DNA of 64,000 nucleotides, from the NCBI GenBank assembly GCA_030323885.1, contig CM059193.1, positions 71,081,997 through 71,145,996 on the forward strand. The letters run 5' to 3'. The notes beneath the pieces were generated by a model. The model ran no database searches, had not been told where the DNA came from, and saw only the letters and a program-made list of their open reading frames with translations. Position 1 is the first letter of the stretch, and each line of letters begins with the position of its first letter. The DNA is from Branchipolynoe longqiensis. Taxonomy: Eukaryota > Annelida > Polychaeta > Phyllodocida > Polynoidae. Below are positions 60,828-64,000 of the stretch, in pieces. The position numbers and the translations under genes are program-made.

Positions 60828-62533
60828 GTCGTAGAACACTTGGAAAAACTAGGATTGATATCTCCGGACCAACACGGATTCACTGGAGGAAAATCTTGTA
60901 TGTCACAACTACTAGAAGTGATGGAAATTTGGACTGACTGGCTGGATCATGGCCTGGCATGGGACACCGTCTATCCGGACTTCTCCAAAGCCTTTGATAG
61001 TGTGCCCCACAAAAGACTATTAAACAAAGTCAAAGCTCTGGGAATATCCAGATCAATTTCTGAATGGATACAGGACTTCCTGTCTGAGAGAAAGCAAAGG
61101 GTAGTTGTAGGTAATAACAAATCTTCCTTTAAGAATGTCACCTCAGGAATACCTCAGGGAAGTGTGCTAGGACCAATATTATTTATATTTATAAATGACC
61201 TGCCAGGCAGTGTCTCATCAAACCTAAAAATATTTGCGGATGACACAAAGGTCTTTCGAGCAATAAAAGACGTAAGAGATAAAAATCTCTTACAAGAGGA
61301 TATTCTGAAACTCTCACAATGGTCTGAGAAATGGCAATTGCCCTTCAATGAAAAGAAGTGCAAAATTATTCATCACAGGAAAAATAATCCTCATTATGCC
61401 TATATTATGCAGAACACTGTCCTGCAACAAGATAGCTATGAAAAGGACTTGGGTGTAACCTTCGACTCCCAACTCTCCTTTCAGAAACACATGAGGACTA
61501 TCATCTCAAATGCTAACCAGAGAGTAGGAATAATTAAAAGAACCTTCCATCGCCTCAACAAGAACAATTTTCTCATTCTATTTAAGTCTCTTGTTAGGCC
61601 AATTTTGGAATACTGTCCACAAATTTGGAGCCCAATTTTTCGGAAAGATATTCTGGAGATCGAAAAGGTTCAGAGACGTGCAACGAAACTAGTTGCAGTT
61701 ATAAAGGACTTACCCTATGAACAAAGGCTCAGGAAATTGAAACTTCCCACCCTTTCCTACAGAAGGAAAAGAAGTGACATAATTGAAGTATTTAAAATTA
61801 TGAAAGGTTTTGATAAAATAGATATGAACCAATTTTTCACCTTGAATAAAAGAGAAGGCAGCCGGGGCCATACTCTCAAACTAGTAAAACCCAGAGCCGC
61901 TTCAAAATTAAGGCAACACAGTTTCTCAAACAGGATCATAAATATATGGAATAGTCTCCCACAAAATGTTATAGATGCCGGTGTGGTGGTTTCAGCGGGT
62001 TCCCGTGCTCAGAGGTGTCCCTCGCTTCTGCGCATGCGTCAGAATCTAATAAGGATGGCCGTAATCAATTAACACTACCCGGGCGACTCGGGTCATCCGA
62101 GTCGTCAGAAATTCAAATAGAACACGGCGAGTGGAGTCGACAAATACACGTGCCATGTGCATAAAAAGAATAACTTAGATTAATTAAATGGAAATATAGG
62201 TAAACTGGGCCATCATAAAATACTTTAAATCCTATTTTGCTGTATTTTTATCGGTTATTAAAAAAAAAAAGAAAGATTGTCCACCCAAGCGCGGAGAAGC
62301 GTATTCGATTATTCGACCCGAGTTTGTAGGATGTGCGCATGCGCCAATAAGTGGCTCAGGTGACCCGAGTTGATGCGAAATCCGCGCATGCGCAGAAGCG
62401 AGGGACACCTCTGAGCACGGGAACCCGCTGAAACCACCACACCGGCTCAATAAATTCATTCAAGAACCGATTAGAAAAAGCATGGGCTGATGATACAGGG
62501 AAATTTGACCAATTATTCACCACATGCTACTAA
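60807..62533 (+). pseudogene. 5'-truncated LINE reverse transcriptase, split by a MITE
   Basis: This encodes the RT of a non-LTR retrotransposon of the Jockey/CR1-like assemblage. The frame opens at about 60807 (ERIIRDCVVEHLEKLGL) and shows SPDQHGFTGGKSC, PDFSKAFDSVPHKRL, GIPQGSVLGPILF, the catalytic IFADDTKVF, KKCKIIH, LGVTFDSQLSFQKHM and RPILEYCPQIWSP. An AWDTVYPDFSKAF segment replaces the usual YLDFxKAF. The 5' half with endonuclease and ORF1 is missing. At 61978-62445 a MITE interrupts the C-terminus; the frame resumes with GSINSFKNRLEKAWADD and ends at the stop 62531-62533. Apart from the insertion no break is seen, so the copy is young. Confidence 0.85.
61982..62441. mobile_element. Compound MITE, 460 bp, with perfect 57-bp TIRs
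   Basis: TIRs 61982-62038 and 62385-62441 (tgtggtggtttcagcgggtt, cccgtgctcagaggtgtccc, tcgcttctgcgcatgcg) are identical. CCGG stands on each side and removal of one copy restores the LINE frame. The centre (62056-62376) matches the MITE at 13222-13672, so it is either nested or shares a core with that family. Confidence 0.85.
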
Positions 62534-63230
62534 TTTATTCCTTGTGTTGCTAATTACTTGCACTCAAGCAAAAATGAGAGACAAATAAGTGTTCACACTT
62601 CCTGTCTACCAATCACTATATCACATACCCCAGATTCTGCACTTTATCCATCTGCTACCACACCCTCCACATGTCTGGTGTTTGCAACATTTGCATCCTT
62701 TGTGAGTTCAGACGCTCACCCCAACTCTTATCGTTTCGAGTCCTCTATGGTGTCGAATTATCGAACTTTGATAGTCGTAAAATTTCATCATGATTGATTA
62801 TATATTCTGTCCTGGCATATACGGACGAAAACATCACTATGTATACTTTGACGCATAATTGATGCATTGCTATGAGACGACTTGTAAAATGAATAATTAA
62901 TTATCATTAGCCTAGACATTGCGACACAATATGGACGTCGAGTTGACGAAATCGTTGCTCAACTTCGGCTGAAGAAGAAACAAAAAACTATTTCTATACA
63001 AAGACAAAGTAAGGCTTCCTTGTCAGAGTACTTTATTGCATTTGGTGAACACATATTTATGACACAATGGCTATGCAAATCGCCCTTGGCAATGAGAATT
63101 CCTATTCAAGCATGGACCATGGTGTCAGACTCGTTCAGTTTGTCAGGGCCACGATTAGATAATGATTGGGACGCTTCTATAGACGACATCACGGTTCCGA
63201 CTGCGCATGCGCTGAAAACTGCGTTGGGAG
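62534..63230. other. LINE 3' flank and unassigned sequence
   Basis: The 62568-62622 segment is the inverse of 59625-59680 (gtgtgaacacttat...gtctctc). The remainder shows no gene. Confidence 0.45.
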
Positions 63231-63560
63231 CAAAGCAAAGGCGTATGGCCATTGAGTTTGCCGATATGCGCAGTGAAAAACGTCAGTTTTATTCAAAATT
63301 AATAGAAATCCAAAACCCTAAACGTATCAATTTAATATAATCTTTTTGTTAAACATGTTTTCTATATGTGTTCCAAACGGTTTGTGTCTAGGTGGTGTGG
63401 TTTTTATCAATATTTTACTTTTTCTGTATGGAGATTGCTCACTATCATTGACAATGCATTGATTGAGTATGGCGTACGGCCATTGAGTTTGCCGATATGC
63501 GTAGGGCAAAACTGGCATATTATTCAAAATAAATAGAAATACATAACAATTTGGCACAAA
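63231..63560 (+). repeat. Copy of the 226-230-bp tandem unit seen at 920-1330
   Basis: Two units start at 63253 and 63483 (ttgagtttgccgatatgcgc/t...ttcaaaattaatagaaatcc). They share cctaaccttatcaatttaat ataatc-like and tgttttctatatgtgtacca-like words with the MITE at 851-1423. The left flank (gactgcgcatgcgctgaaaa ctgcg) is the inverse of a part of repeat R. Confidence 0.75.
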
Positions 63561-64000
63561 AATGGACAGAAGGATGCAATATAATAATATAATGAATATG
63601 ACTAAGACACAACTCTCCATAATTAAGCATTTTGAGCTAAGAAACATACAATTTCAGTCACTTTACAGGCTGATGTTTACATCACCATTGATTAGCCAGA
63701 AGTAATTCTTGTTCTAAATATTAAAATGTCAAATGTGTCAACAAAAACTTGTTTCGAAGAAATATATAACCAATATCTGATTAACCCTACTCATTTTCTA
63801 TTTCTACTTATGTCATTAACCATAGGATATAAATAAAAACATGAATAAAATAAGCAAAACTGACTCTGGCTATGGCTCTAATGCTAGTCTGAGTGCCTAG
63901 ATTTGTCTAAATCTAAATGCACATGGCATAAGATGTCCTGATTATATTGATGTAAATGCAATGCTGGATAAAAGATTAATATCTTAATTTATTATATATA
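63561..64000. other. No gene seen
   Basis: AT-rich sequence without recognisable features to the window end. Confidence 0.5.

Overview
The window is genomic DNA of an invertebrate animal. Coding sequence is split into small exons with GT-AG introns. Everything between the exons is packed with SINEs, MITEs, tyrosine-recombinase retrotransposons, a LINE, LTR-element remnants and tandem repeats. The exons resemble conserved animal genes; the repeat profile would suit a mollusc or another marine lophotrochozoan, but the sequence does not prove the taxon.

Layout. (1) 1-2 kb: two plus-strand exons (63-152, 1500-1691) encode part of the BAR domain of a sorting nexin of the SNX9/18/33 group. Two MITEs sit in the intron. 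(2) 2-15 kb: no gene seen. It holds a 5S rRNA-derived SINE, several MITE families (TTAA, TTA and other target types) and a ~66-bp minisatellite. (3) 15.3-20.8 kb: DIRS-like retrotransposon A on the minus strand (ORF1, RT/RNase H/methyltransferase-like ORF, overlapping tyrosine recombinase, inverted and snap-back termini), inserted into older MITEs. (4) 23.3-47 kb: minus-strand ACTL6 (BAF53, Arp4-type actin-related protein). Ten exons can be placed with exact phases, from the start codon at 46953 to 23330, giving 370 codons; the last ~55 codons were not found. Its introns carry SINEs, MITEs, a 98-bp minisatellite, DIRS fragment C, complete-length DIRS element B (37.8-43.5 kb) and a 1.7-kb Harbinger-type MITE with a huge TG/CA palindrome. 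(5) 47.5-58.2 kb: two LTRs of one family in opposite orientation. One (plus strand) is followed by a primer-binding-site-like sequence and a decayed G-rich interior. The other (minus strand) is the 3' LTR of a 5'-truncated element that keeps an integrase C-terminus and then, unusually, about 5.8 kb with four further ORFs of unknown function. (6) 58.5-64 kb: one probable minus-strand exon of an unidentified gene, several copies of a dispersed repeat, and a 5'-truncated LINE whose ORF is split by a recent MITE with 57-bp terminal inverted repeats.

How the parts fit. Two cellular genes give the framework: a membrane-remodelling sorting nexin and a subunit of chromatin-remodelling complexes. The rest is a layered record of transposition. 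Several insertions can be ordered because they interrupt known repeats and leave target duplications: MITE in LINE, MITE in DIRS RT, tRNA-SINE in 5S-SINE, MITE in tRNA-SINE, DIRS in MITE. Most element genes are broken by frameshifts or stops. The tyrosine recombinase ORFs of both DIRS copies and the minus-strand ORFs behind the integrase fragment remain open.
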